A stretch of DNA of 32,941 bases. It comes from Nautiliaceae bacterium. Its GTDB lineage: Bacteria; Campylobacterota; Campylobacteria; Campylobacterales; Nautiliaceae. The notes under the pieces were generated by a model. The model ran no database searches and was not told where the DNA came from. It saw nothing but the letters and a program-made list of their open reading frames with translations. The DNA lies in assembly GCA_027062625.1 (NCBI GenBank), contig JAMOSZ010000053.1:1-32941 (forward strand). The letters are read 5' to 3'. The translations under genes and the position numbers were made by a program. Of the stretch, positions 7,927 to 16,895 are shown piece after piece (the first letter of the stretch is position 1; every line of letters starts with the position of its first letter).

Positions 7927-9275
7927 GAAGAGATTATCTTTTTATAACCATTTTTTTTACTTTAACTCTTTTTTTTGGAGGAATTTATGCTCTTATGAAC
8001 TATAAAAAAGATTTAGCGATTAAAGAGGCATATAAGAGTTATTATAGGGAAAATAAGTCTTTGTTTGAAAATGAAAATAGGCTTTTAAATTTTCAAGCAA
8101 GAATTCTTTATGATTTGATAGTTGATGGGACTTTGAAGTGGTATATTTCTCAGTTTGCACTTGATAATAATAATAGTTCAATTTATAAGGATTTAATTGA
8201 AGGTAGGGTTAGAAAGTTTTCTAAGGTGTTGAAAAAATATAATGTTTTATATCTTCATATAATGTTAAAAAGTAAATCGATTTATGAGATGAATAAAGTG
8301 GTTTTTAAAAACGATTATAAATTTGGATTTTATTCAAAGCCTTATAGTACTTTCGTTATTACTCAAAAAGGGGTTGGGTATTTGGTCTCTTATCCTATAA
8401 AAGATAGGAAAAATAATTTAATTGGAAATTTTGCGATTGTTTTTGATTATTTAAAAGTTATGAAGATGTTTTTTAAGGAGAATATTTATATTGCTCTTTT
8501 TAAAAAGTATGGAGAAAAACTTAATTTTTGTAAATTGAATAATGATTTTTATCTCTCAGGAGATTTTTGTAAAAAGTATGGGTTTAAAAATCTTTTCTTT
8601 TTACCCGGAGTTGTAAAGTATCAAGATTATGTTGTTATTGCAATTCCTATTTATGAAATTTCAGATAAGATAGGGTATGTGGTAAAGGTTGAAAAAGAGT
8701 ATAAATTTGAAGAGATTTATAAGATTCATGAGCATTTTGAAAAGATGACTATTATTTTATTTGTTTTTTATGTTGTCTCTTTGATAATTGTTTTTGGAAT
8801 TGTTCATTTTTTAGATGTTTATAAGAAAGCCTCAGTTGATAGATTAACAAATCTTTTAAATAGACAAGGATGTGCAAAAAAATTAAAAACTATTAGCAAT
8901 TACTCTTTATTAGTTATTGATATTGACTATTTTAAAAAAGTTAATGACACTTATGGGCACGATATTGGTGATGAGGTTTTAAAAGAAGTGGCAAATATTC
9001 TTAAAAATTCTCTTAGGAAAAGTGATATTATTTGTAGGTGGGGAGGAGAAGAGTTTATTGTTATTTTGCCGAATACTTCTCTTGAAATGGCTTATGAGAT
9101 AGGGGAGAGATTAAGGAAAAATATTGAAAACTGCAAAAACTTTCCTTATGATTTAAAGGTTACGATTTCCGTTGGAGTTGCAAGTAGTAAGGGTGATTTT
9201 CAGCAGACTTTTAAGAGTGCTGATGAAAATTTATATTTGGCAAAAAAGAGTGGAAGAAATAGGGTTATTTTTTAG
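7923..9275 (+). CDS. Membrane diguanylate cyclase with periplasmic sensor region
   Basis: GGDEF proteins make cyclic di-GMP from two GTP. This 450-residue protein has an N-terminal membrane helix (about 5-25), a periplasmic segment of about 245 residues that may be a Cache-like sensor, a second helix (about 274-297), and a GGDEF domain from about residue 305. The signature is GGEEF (about 373-377), so it should be catalytically active. An RxxD product-inhibition site (RKSD) lies five residues before it. No EAL domain is present. The signal sensed is unknown. Its 3' end overlaps that of ruvX on the other strand by 11 bases. Confidence 0.9.
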   Translation: MRRDYLFITIFFTLTLFFGGIYALMNYKKDLAIKEAYKSYYRENKSLFENENRLLNFQARILYDLIVDGTLKWYISQFALDNNNSSIYKDLIEGRVRKFSKVLKKYNVLYLHIMLKSKSIYEMNKVVFKNDYKFGFYSKPYSTFVITQKGVGYLVSYPIKDRKNNLIGNFAIVFDYLKVMKMFFKENIYIALFKKYGEKLNFCKLNNDFYLSGDFCKKYGFKNLFFLPGVVKYQDYVVIAIPIYEISDKIGYVVKVEKEYKFEEIYKIHEHFEKMTIILFVFYVVSLIIVFGIVHFLDVYKKASVDRLTNLLNRQGCAKKLKTISNYSLLVIDIDYFKKVNDTYGHDIGDEVLKEVANILKNSLRKSDIICRWGGEEFIVILPNTSLEMAYEIGERLRKNIENCKNFPYDLKVTISVGVASSKGDFQQTFKSADENLYLAKKSGRNRVIF

Positions 9276-9648
9276 CAAGATAACTTTCAAGAATTTTTTT
9301 TGCAGCTAAGCTATCAATTCTCCCATCTCTTTTTTGTTTTATTTTTCCTTTTATCTCTTCTTTTACGATTGCACTAGTAAAACTTTCATCTACAAATTCA
9401 ACTTTTCCCTCAAACTCAATTAAATTTGCAAAATGTTTTATTCTCTGGCTCATCTCTTCATTTGTTTTTGGAAGCCCAATTACAAGGGTGTTGGCTTTGT
9501 ATTCTTTTAAAAGTTCACTCACTTCTTTTGCCGCTTGGTTTCTGTTTTTACGGATTATTGCCCTAAGCGGCACTACTGCAATTCCACCCGGGCTATAAGC
9601 TACTCCAATTCTTTTAAGTCCTACATCTATTGCAACAATTTTTTCCAT
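9265..9648 (-). CDS. ruvX: Holliday junction resolvase-like protein / pre-16S rRNA nuclease (YqgF)
   Basis: RuvX/YqgF is an RNase H-fold nuclease linked to 16S rRNA 5' maturation and, by homology, to recombination junctions. The N-terminal AIDVGLKRIGVAYS has the first acidic residue (Asp8). The LVIGLPKT motif, FVDESFTS (Glu88) and a C-terminal Asp112 in RIDSLAAKK complete the expected active site. The length of 127 residues is normal. It overlaps the DNA glycosylase gene by 22 bases and is the last gene of the minus-strand block. In Helicobacter it lies next to dprA. Confidence 0.92.
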   Translation of the reverse strand: MEKIVAIDVGLKRIGVAYSPGGIAVVPLRAIIRKNRNQAAKEVSELLKEYKANTLVIGLPKTNEEMSQRIKHFANLIEFEGKVEFVDESFTSAIVKEEIKGKIKQKRDGRIDSLAAKKILESYLAKK

Positions 9649-10112
9649 ATTTTCGCCTTTTGTTGTAGATTTAATCTTGCATTAAGCGGGCTTGGGCTTG
9701 GGAGGTAGATTGAATTTAGGTTAAAATGTTTTTTCAAAATCCTCTCAGCAAGTCTGCTGGTTGTTGCTATTTTTTTGATGTTTGGATATTTTTTTAATAG
9801 TTTTGGAATATCGCAAGGTTCAATTACTTCTAAATTGTCATCCCTTGAATTTTGATTTTTTCTTTTTGCTTTGCATATGCTATCCCAAAGAGCGATTTTG
9901 TGTCTTTTTAAAAATTCAATCTTTTCGTCAATGGTAGATGGTTTTTTCTCATTAAAGATAATTGCCAAAATATCCCAAAACTGATTTTTAGGGTGGGAGT
10001 AGTAAAAATTGTTTTCAAAAGATTTTAGTGAAGGAAATGTCCCAAGAATTAAAATTTTGCTATCTTTAAAGATTATTGGCTTAAATGGATGTTTAAAAAT
10101 AGACTTTTCCAT
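9627..10112 (-). CDS. Family 6 uracil-DNA glycosylase superfamily protein (hypoxanthine-DNA glycosylase)
   Basis: The protein belongs to the uracil-DNA glycosylase superfamily, most like family 6 (HDG), which removes hypoxanthine formed by adenine deamination. Early it has ILGTFPSLKSF followed by YYSHPKNQFWDIL, and late it has LPSPSPLNARL, the two conserved active-site segments. I chose the ATG at 10112 (161 residues), which has GGAG at good spacing and overlaps the dprA end by 20 bases. An upstream in-frame ATG at 10163 would add 17 basic residues. The gene sits between dprA and ruvX, which are adjacent in Helicobacter. Activity on uracil rather than hypoxanthine cannot be excluded. Confidence 0.82.
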   Translation of the reverse strand: MEKSIFKHPFKPIIFKDSKILILGTFPSLKSFENNFYYSHPKNQFWDILAIIFNEKKPSTIDEKIEFLKRHKIALWDSICKAKRKNQNSRDDNLEVIEPCDIPKLLKKYPNIKKIATTSRLAERILKKHFNLNSIYLPSPSPLNARLNLQQKAKIWKKLLQ

Positions 10113-10794
10113 TTTTAATCTCCACTTTTCCTTCAAGTTCCATCTCATAAATTTTATCTCCATACTTTTTTAAAGCTTCACTAAGTAGCATTATTTTTGC
10201 CTCGTTTGAAATTCCAAAGTTATTTACGAATTCATCAATATCCCAGATAATTTCTGCCTGATTTGTTTTTGCAAGATATTGAGTGCCTAAGCTTTCGTTT
10301 AGTCTGTGAGGGAGGACATATACTTTTTTGTTATATTTTTTTGCCCACTCAAAACTTCTCATACTTCCGCTTTTAAGCTCAGCTTCTGGGATTATAACAA
10401 AATCTGCAAGTTTTACTATTATTCTATTTCTTTGTAAAAAAGTCCATTTGTAAGGTTTAAAATTTTTTTCATATTCGCTAAGGGCTAATCCTTCTTTATA
10501 GATTGATTTTATCAAATTTTCGTTTGATTTTGGATAGATTATATCCAAAGAAGAAGGAGAGATAAAGATTGTATTTGGAAAAGCTCCTTTGTGGGCTTGG
10601 GTATCAATTCCAAGAGCTCCTCCACTTATTATTACAAATTTTGAAGAGAGTTTTTTAGCAAGAAGATATGTGGTGTCTTTTGAGTATTTTGTTGCTTTTC
10701 TACTTCCAATAATTGCTACTTTTGGTCTGTTTAAAAGAGTTAGATTGCCTTTGTAAAAGAGTTTAAATTCATCAATTACTATTGAGTTCATCAA
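10093..10794 (-). CDS. dprA: DNA-processing protein DprA
   Basis: DprA binds incoming single-stranded DNA during natural transformation and loads RecA. The Rossmann-like core shows IIGSRKATKYS, SGGALGIDTQAHKGA, ISPSSLDIIYPKSN and QRNRIIVKLADFVIIPEA, all matching the family. At 233 residues it lacks the N-terminal SAM domain and is close to the short Campylobacterota form. The start is either TTG at 10794 or the adjacent ATG at 10791; an AAAGGT site lies about 9 and 12 bases upstream respectively. The start region overlaps the preceding gene by about 20 bases. With the pilus genes elsewhere in the window, it supports competence. Confidence 0.93.
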   Translation of the reverse strand: MMNSIVIDEFKLFYKGNLTLLNRPKVAIIGSRKATKYSKDTTYLLAKKLSSKFVIISGGALGIDTQAHKGAFPNTIFISPSSLDIIYPKSNENLIKSIYKEGLALSEYEKNFKPYKWTFLQRNRIIVKLADFVIIPEAELKSGSMRSFEWAKKYNKKVYVLPHRLNESLGTQYLAKTNQAEIIWDIDEFVNNFGISNEAKIMLLSEALKKYGDKIYEMELEGKVEIKNGKVYF

Positions 10795-11668
10795 TATATA
10801 CTACCTTTACATCTTTTAATAAATCAAGGGAATTTTTAATAGTGGTTAAAGTTGTTTTGTGAGGATGTCCAATTGCTATGCAATATCCATATTTTTTGGC
10901 AATTAGTACTGCTTTTTTTAATTGTTTTTTAATATAAGCTGGATTTGAGTTATTATCTAGGAATAAATCTCTCATATAAAGTGGGATATGATAAATTTTG
11001 TTTGCTAATTTTGATTTTGTAGTTGAGATAGTAAGAGAGTCAACAAATCCAAGATTATTTATTTTTAGGGCAAAAAATAGTTTTTTCATAGCAGAAAGAG
11101 AGTTTGTAAATTTACTGCCGGTGTGGTTATTTACAAATTTTAGTTTTGGAAAAAGTTTTTTTAAGTTAGTTATTTTTTTTAGTATTTCTTCTTTTGACAT
11201 TGAAATTAAAAGGGTGTTGTTTTCAGGAGTTGGGTAATTCATTGCTTCAAGTGGTAAGTGGACCATGTAGTGAGGGAATTCTTTGGCGTATTTAAAAGTA
11301 TTTGGATGGCGTTTATCGGGTGGAAAAAAGGATGGGGTAATGTGAAGTGGGATTTCTTTTATCATTTTAGCTTCATAATTAAAAGCAACATCGTCAATAA
11401 TTATTACAAGTTTTGGTTTTTTACTTTTTTTAATGGGTTTTTGGATTTTTTGGATTGGGTGAAGATTTCTATAATAATCTTCAATTTCTGATTTTGTTGT
11501 TTTTAGTAAATTGTTCTCTTTTTTTAGATTTATTATTTGAGTTTTTAGTTTTGTGATTTCATTTTTTAAGTTCTCTATTTTTGTATAAAGAGATTTAATT
11601 TTAGCTCCTTCTAAAAATATAATAACTGATAGTAAAACAAAAAAGATAATCAAAAGGGCTTTTTTCAT
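10772..11668 (-). CDS. Divergent polysaccharide deacetylase family protein (YibQ/DUF610 type)
   Basis: This 298-residue protein has an N-terminal membrane anchor (about 4-20), a coiled-coil stretch (about 25-65) and a deacetylase-like barrel from about residue 87, starting PKLVIIIDDVAFN. Other family marks are SFFPPDKRHPN, HYMVHLPLEAMNYP, FVNNHTGSKFT and IGHPHKTTL. The role of this family is not established; an action on a periplasmic glycan is the usual guess. It starts in an ATGA overlap with minE. A gene of this kind also precedes dprA in Campylobacter as I recall. Confidence 0.85.
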   Translation of the reverse strand: MKKALLIIFFVLLSVIIFLEGAKIKSLYTKIENLKNEITKLKTQIINLKKENNLLKTTKSEIEDYYRNLHPIQKIQKPIKKSKKPKLVIIIDDVAFNYEAKMIKEIPLHITPSFFPPDKRHPNTFKYAKEFPHYMVHLPLEAMNYPTPENNTLLISMSKEEILKKITNLKKLFPKLKFVNNHTGSKFTNSLSAMKKLFFALKINNLGFVDSLTISTTKSKLANKIYHIPLYMRDLFLDNNSNPAYIKKQLKKAVLIAKKYGYCIAIGHPHKTTLTTIKNSLDLLKDVKVVYIDELNSN

Positions 11669-11898
11669 TTTTCTAAAATGATTTCAACTTCTAATGTTTC
11701 AATCTCTTGATTTGATGAGGTTTTAATTACTACATCTTTTACTTTTATATACTTTTTTACTACTTCTATTAACTCTTTTTTCATTTCATCTAAATTTTCT
11801 ATATGAGTATTTGCTCTCTCATATGCAAGCATCATCATAAGTCTATCTTTTGCTACTTCTTTTGATTTTTTTTTCTTGAAAATATTAAAAAAACTCAT
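11665..11898 (-). CDS. minE: Cell division topological specificity factor MinE
   Basis: MinE stimulates MinD ATP hydrolysis and drives pole-to-pole oscillation of the division inhibitor. The 77-residue product shows the typical order: a basic N-terminal membrane-binding part, then [15 protein letters not shown], the MinD-binding helix, and a C-terminal beta-rich dimerisation part ending LEVEIILEK. It is coupled by ATGA to both minD and the deacetylase-family gene. MinC is not encoded in the window. Confidence 0.93.
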   Translation of the reverse strand: MSFFNIFKKKKSKEVAKDRLMMMLAYERANTHIENLDEMKKELIEVVKKYIKVKDVVIKTSSNQEIETLEVEIILEK

Positions 11899-12701
11899 TT
11901 AAAAAGCCTTTTTAGTTTACTAAATAATCCTTTTTTCTTATTAAAATCCAAAAACTCAACCTCTTCTCCTAAAATTCTTCTTGCAACTCTTCTAAAAGCC
12001 TCTCCCACAAGAGATTTTTCGTTTAAAACAATAGGCTCTCCTAAGTTTGTAGATTTTATAATATCTTCATCATCGGGTATTACTCCAATTAAAGGTAAGG
12101 CTAAAATGTGTAAGACATCATCAATTGAAAGCATCTCTTCTTTTTCAACGAGTTCTGGTTTTATTCTATTTATAATAATCTCTTTTTTAACTTCTTTTCC
12201 CTCTTTTGCTTTTTTGCTTTTTGCATCAATTATTCCAATTACTCTATCTGCATCTCTTACCGCACTAATTTCAGGAGTTGTTACAATTAAAGCTCTATCT
12301 GCAAGGTAGATTGAGTGTTCAAACCCACTCTCAATTCCAGCAGGTGAGTCAATTAAGATATAATCAAAATCTTTTTTTAGTTCATTTATTAGTTTTTCAA
12401 CTTTATCTTTATCTAAAACGCTTTTATCTTTGGTTTGGCTTGCTGGTAGGAAATGGAGGTTTTTGGTTCTTTTATCTTTTATAATTGCTTGGGCTAGGTT
12501 GCATCTTCCCTCCATTACATCTACAACATCATAAACTATTCTATTTTCAAGTCCAAGTATCATATCAAGGTTTCTAAGTCCAATATCAAAATCAACCGCA
12601 ACTACTTTTTTACCAAGCATAGCAAGTGCTGTTGCTATATTTGCTGTTGTTGTTGATTTTCCAACCCCGCCTTTTCCACTTGTAATTGTAATAACTTCCA
12701 C
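11895..12701 (-). CDS. minD: Septum site-determining ATPase MinD
   Basis: MinD is a membrane-cycling ATPase that recruits MinC. The deviant Walker A motif KGGVGKST is at about residues 10-17. [26 protein letters not shown] and the NRIKPELV segment are typical. The C-terminus ends in an amphipathic membrane-targeting helix ([11 protein letters not shown]). The start is GTG at 12701 with AAGGG five bases upstream, and a promoter lies immediately before it. The length of 268 residues is normal. Synteny ilvC...minD-minE...dprA-ruvX matches other Campylobacterota. Confidence 0.96.
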   Translation of the reverse strand: MEVITITSGKGGVGKSTTTANIATALAMLGKKVVAVDFDIGLRNLDMILGLENRIVYDVVDVMEGRCNLAQAIIKDKRTKNLHFLPASQTKDKSVLDKDKVEKLINELKKDFDYILIDSPAGIESGFEHSIYLADRALIVTTPEISAVRDADRVIGIIDAKSKKAKEGKEVKKEIIINRIKPELVEKEEMLSIDDVLHILALPLIGVIPDDEDIIKSTNLGEPIVLNEKSLVGEAFRRVARRILGEEVEFLDFNKKKGLFSKLKRLFK

Positions 12702-12719
12702 TTATACCCTTTTTATGAA

Positions 12720-12728
12720 ATTATATCA
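12720..12728 (-). promoter_or_regulatory. Extended -10 promoter for minD
   Basis: The minus strand reads TG-A-TATAAT here. It lies 18 bases before the GTG start of minD, so the leader would be only about 10-12 bases with an AAGGG site inside. The TGA of the element is also the stop codon of the preceding gene. No -35 box is visible. Confidence 0.55.
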
Positions 12729-14099
12729 TTTTCCTTGATTAAATCTATCCATAATGGTTAAATTGTCTTTTGCGAATGGAATATTTGATTTTTCAAAATA
12801 TTCTCTTGCTTTTTTATAGTTTTTCTTAGTTCCTTTACCAATATAGTAAAAAACTCCAAGATTGTAATAATCACTTGGAAAATTGCTTTTTTTAAAGTAT
12901 TTTATAGCAATTTTTGGGATGTAATATTTAGATGGAGTTGCATAAAGCACTCCTAAATTGTGTGCAATTATTGGGTTTGGATTTTGTTTATAAGCTTCTT
13001 TTAGATAATTTAAAGCTTTATCAACTTCTCCTCTCTCAAAGAAGTATTTTCCAATATCGTTTAGAGTTTTATATCCTCCAAATTGAGCAATTTCACTCTC
13101 ACTTGGAATTTTATCTTGGCTAAGAAGGTAGGTTGTGTAATTTTGGAAGTAGCTTTTATTGTTAAAGCACTCTTTTTTTATGTTGTTTGGATTGAAAATG
13201 CAGTTATTTAGGTTTGTTGTATAAAGTTTTTGGATTAATTTATCAATTTTTGGGGATATTTCTCCAAAAATTCTCTCAGGTTTAAAGATAATTCCTCCGC
13301 TTAGTTTTTCTGATAAGAGAAGTTGAAGGTTTTGCAAAGAATTTATTATGTTTTGTTTTAGGAATGTTATATTTGAATCATTTTTATTAAATTCAGCCCC
13401 AAAGCTTTTCATATATAAAAGTCTTCTTATATGGAAAAAGATTTTTGGCTCTTTTTTGGTGATTTTTTTAGTTTTTTTAACTTTTATTGAGGTTGTAACT
13501 TGTAAGAATTTTTTTATGTAATTTTTCGAGTTAGGGTAGTGTTTTTTAATGTAATAATCAACTGCGTCTTTATTTAAAACTAGATAAAACGAATAGAGGA
13601 TATATTTTAGTTTGTTGTTATTTAAAGGTACTTTTTGAAAGTAGATATACTTATTTAGTTTTAGTGATTTTTTGATTGGAATATTATAAGCTTCAATTGA
13701 GAGGTAAGTAAATTTATTATAAGGTATTGCATATCCATTTAATAAATAATTAAGTTGCTTATAGCCTCTTTTATAGTCGGTTAAATAATATTCTAGATTG
13801 GTTGGAGAGGCTGAATAGAGGAGTTTATATGGATATTTCATAAATAAGTTTCCATTAATAAATCCGATTGAATTGTATCTTAGAACTTTTAAACTAAATT
13901 CTTTGGTAAAAATAGGAATAAAAAATTTAAATCCTTCAATATCAAAATAACTAATAGGAGATTGATTTTTAAGGGTTAGTTTATAAGTGTGTTTTGTTGT
14001 CGTAATGTCAAAATTTTCAGGTGATAGGTCATATAAACTTACATATGCAAAAAGAAAGAGGGGAAAGAAAAGGCTACTTAGTTGGAATATAATGCGCAT
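12726..14099 (-). CDS. Exported protein with C-terminal TPR/Sel1-like repeats, unknown function
   Basis: I do not recognise this 457-residue protein as a named family. A hydrophobic N-terminus (about 3-18) looks like a signal peptide. The middle (about 20-340) is rich in Tyr, Asn and Lys and has no motif I know. From about residue 345 to the end there are TPR or Sel1-like helical repeats (ALNYLKEAYKQNP, AHNLGVLYA, YYNLGVFYYIGKG, AREYFEKS), which normally bind other proteins. It starts 26 bases inside the preceding secreted-protein gene and has no clear ribosome site, which suggests translational coupling and a joint function with that protein. Confidence 0.7.
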   Translation of the reverse strand: MRIIFQLSSLFFPLFLFAYVSLYDLSPENFDITTTKHTYKLTLKNQSPISYFDIEGFKFFIPIFTKEFSLKVLRYNSIGFINGNLFMKYPYKLLYSASPTNLEYYLTDYKRGYKQLNYLLNGYAIPYNKFTYLSIEAYNIPIKKSLKLNKYIYFQKVPLNNNKLKYILYSFYLVLNKDAVDYYIKKHYPNSKNYIKKFLQVTTSIKVKKTKKITKKEPKIFFHIRRLLYMKSFGAEFNKNDSNITFLKQNIINSLQNLQLLLSEKLSGGIIFKPERIFGEISPKIDKLIQKLYTTNLNNCIFNPNNIKKECFNNKSYFQNYTTYLLSQDKIPSESEIAQFGGYKTLNDIGKYFFERGEVDKALNYLKEAYKQNPNPIIAHNLGVLYATPSKYYIPKIAIKYFKKSNFPSDYYNLGVFYYIGKGTKKNYKKAREYFEKSNIPFAKDNLTIMDRFNQGK

Positions 14100-15216
14100 T
14101 TGTAATTTTATTATTTGTAATCATAAAGAAAGTTGGAATAAATGATGCGTGTTTTCCAGGTCCAAATTGAACATCAGTTACGTTTGTAATATCTTTGATT
14201 TGGATTTGTCCCTCTTTGAATAGTTTTGGATTTGAAGTTTTTGAGATTAAATCAGCAACTGAAATAATTGCTACTTCGTTTTTCATATAGTTAGATTTAT
14301 TAATTTTTGGTGCTGGTGAGAAGATTACAACTTCTTTTTTCACATCTTTATTTTCTTTTGTATCTCTAACTTCTATTTCAAATTTTCTAATTTGGTCGTG
14401 ATTGTATCCAAATGGGAAATCAAATGCTATAAATTGGTTTTTTCCATAGTTTGAGTAAGTAAATGTAGTAGTTTTGTGTTGTAAAATTTTTAGGATTTGA
14501 GTTGTCTTTTCTCTTCCAAGTAAAATATAAGGATTGGTATCATTTCCGTATGCAACTACTTGTCCAGTTAAAGTTTTGCTATGAGCATTTTTAAATGCTG
14601 TCATTGGAAGAATTGATGTAGGTGTTGGATCATTTTTGTCTACATATTCAACATTTCCAGCTAAGTCGTTATATACTCTTTTTAATGTATTGCTTGGATA
14701 TTTTCCTTTAATTAAAGAATCCCATCTATTAACTAATATACTTTTTGCTACTTTTGCATCACTTCTTTCGTTAAATTCAGCAATTGGATAAACTTCAATA
14801 TATCCAGTTGAGAAGTCTACATCAGTATGTCCAGATTTTACACTATAAGAAGTAATATCAACCCCTTTTGCAAGCATTGCTTTTGCTTGTGGATGGTTTG
14901 AGTCGTCACTCGAATAAAGATAAACATCGCTTCCTTGTTGGCATAGTTTTCCAGTCCATACATCTCCTGGGCTTAGGAAAATAGGAATATCAACTTCATT
15001 TGAGTATGTTTGTTCTCTAAATGCAACTTTTGCTAAAATTGATCTAGTTGTATTTGTATTATAAACTGTAACTTTTGTACACACATTACCTTTTGCTACG
15101 TATAATGGAGCGATTAAAAAATCACCTCTTCCATCAGTTGATTTTACAACATTTGATGCAAGTGCCATTGAAGCTGCTAAACTTACCCCAATTAATGCAG
15201 ATGTTACTTTTTTCAT
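14074..15216 (-). CDS. Secreted protein of unknown function
   Basis: This 380-residue protein has a clear Sec signal peptide (MKKVTSALIGVSLAASMALA, cleavage after about residue 20). The mature N-terminus has a beta-sandwich look: APLYVAKGNVCTKVTVYNTNT, then LAKVAFREQTYSNEVDIPIFL and SPGDVWTGKLC, with Cys46 and Cys92 placed for a disulfide. I recall uncharacterised exported proteins with a similar LSPxDVWT pattern but no function for them. It has its own likely promoter and an AAGGAG ribosome site, and is coupled to the TPR protein downstream. An envelope or surface role is inference. Confidence 0.7.
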   Translation of the reverse strand: MKKVTSALIGVSLAASMALASNVVKSTDGRGDFLIAPLYVAKGNVCTKVTVYNTNTTRSILAKVAFREQTYSNEVDIPIFLSPGDVWTGKLCQQGSDVYLYSSDDSNHPQAKAMLAKGVDITSYSVKSGHTDVDFSTGYIEVYPIAEFNERSDAKVAKSILVNRWDSLIKGKYPSNTLKRVYNDLAGNVEYVDKNDPTPTSILPMTAFKNAHSKTLTGQVVAYGNDTNPYILLGREKTTQILKILQHKTTTFTYSNYGKNQFIAFDFPFGYNHDQIRKFEIEVRDTKENKDVKKEVVIFSPAPKINKSNYMKNEVAIISVADLISKTSNPKLFKEGQIQIKDITNVTDVQFGPGKHASFIPTFFMITNNKITNAHYIPTK

Positions 15217-15240
15217 TTTTTCTCCTTTTTGTTTTGTTAA

Positions 15241-15249
15241 ATTATTGCA
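15241..15249 (-). promoter_or_regulatory. Probable extended -10 for the secreted-protein gene
   Basis: The minus strand reads TG-C-AATAAT about 25 bases before the ATG at 15216, followed by AAGGAG. It directly follows a run of nine T residues (minus strand) after ilvC. It would let the two exported genes be expressed separately from ilvC. Confidence 0.4.
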
Positions 15250-15250
15250 T

Positions 15251-16344
<1,094 letters not shown>

Positions 16345-16361
16345 AGACAAAAAGGCTTTTT

Positions 16362-16895
16362 ATGAGAGTTTTTTTATCTTTATTGGTTGTATCTTATCTT
16401 TTTGCTTTAAATCCAAGCAAGATGAATTTAATTGAGCTTTATAAAAGACATTATTACACTTATATTTGTGTTCATAGATGGAAGTTTATAAAAAAGTATA
16501 AAGATGAAGATTTACTCTCATTAGTAGCTGCTTCTTGTGTAAAAAAACATATGGTAACTCCTGGGATTGATGTTGCAAAGGTTTTGCGTTTTACAAAAAT
16601 TGGACGCAATAATGCAAATTATCTCTCAACTCTCTTTTTGATTAAACATTATATAATAAGTTACATTAAGGATGGATTTGATTTAAAAAATGTTAATTTA
16701 CCATTGATTAAAGATGATTTAATAGGTAAAATTTTTATATTACTTAAAGCTCAAAAGCCAAAAGTAAAAGATAACTCTTTTGTAGTGGTAGATGGTAGTT
16801 TGAAGTATAAAGTTGTAGTAAATTTAAAAAGAAATTTACTTTATGTCTACATTTTAAATAACGGAAATTTAATTAAAAAGGATAGATATTGGTAA
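16362..16895 (+). CDS. Exported protein of unknown function leading the gspE-gspF operon
   Basis: I do not recognise this 177-residue protein. A short signal peptide (about residues 1-16, ending LFALNP) is followed by a helical, basic, Tyr-rich region with Cys36 and Cys59, and a C-terminal beta-like part (FVVVDGSLKYKVVVNL). The gene has its own promoter and overlaps the TTG start of the ATPase gene by 7 bases, so the two are likely co-translated. The position suggests a periplasmic or secretin-side accessory factor for the pilus or DNA-uptake machine. That is inference from context only. Confidence 0.75.
   Translation: MRVFLSLLVVSYLFALNPSKMNLIELYKRHYYTYICVHRWKFIKKYKDEDLLSLVAASCVKKHMVTPGIDVAKVLRFTKIGRNNANYLSTLFLIKHYIISYIKDGFDLKNVNLPLIKDDLIGKIFILLKAQKPKVKDNSFVVVDGSLKYKVVVNLKRNLLYVYILNNGNLIKKDRYW

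Noticed and set aside
10113-10163. Upstream ATG for the DNA glycosylase
   Set aside because: It would extend the overlap with dprA to 71 bases and add a basic tail not expected in the family; GGAG sits correctly before the ATG at 10112.
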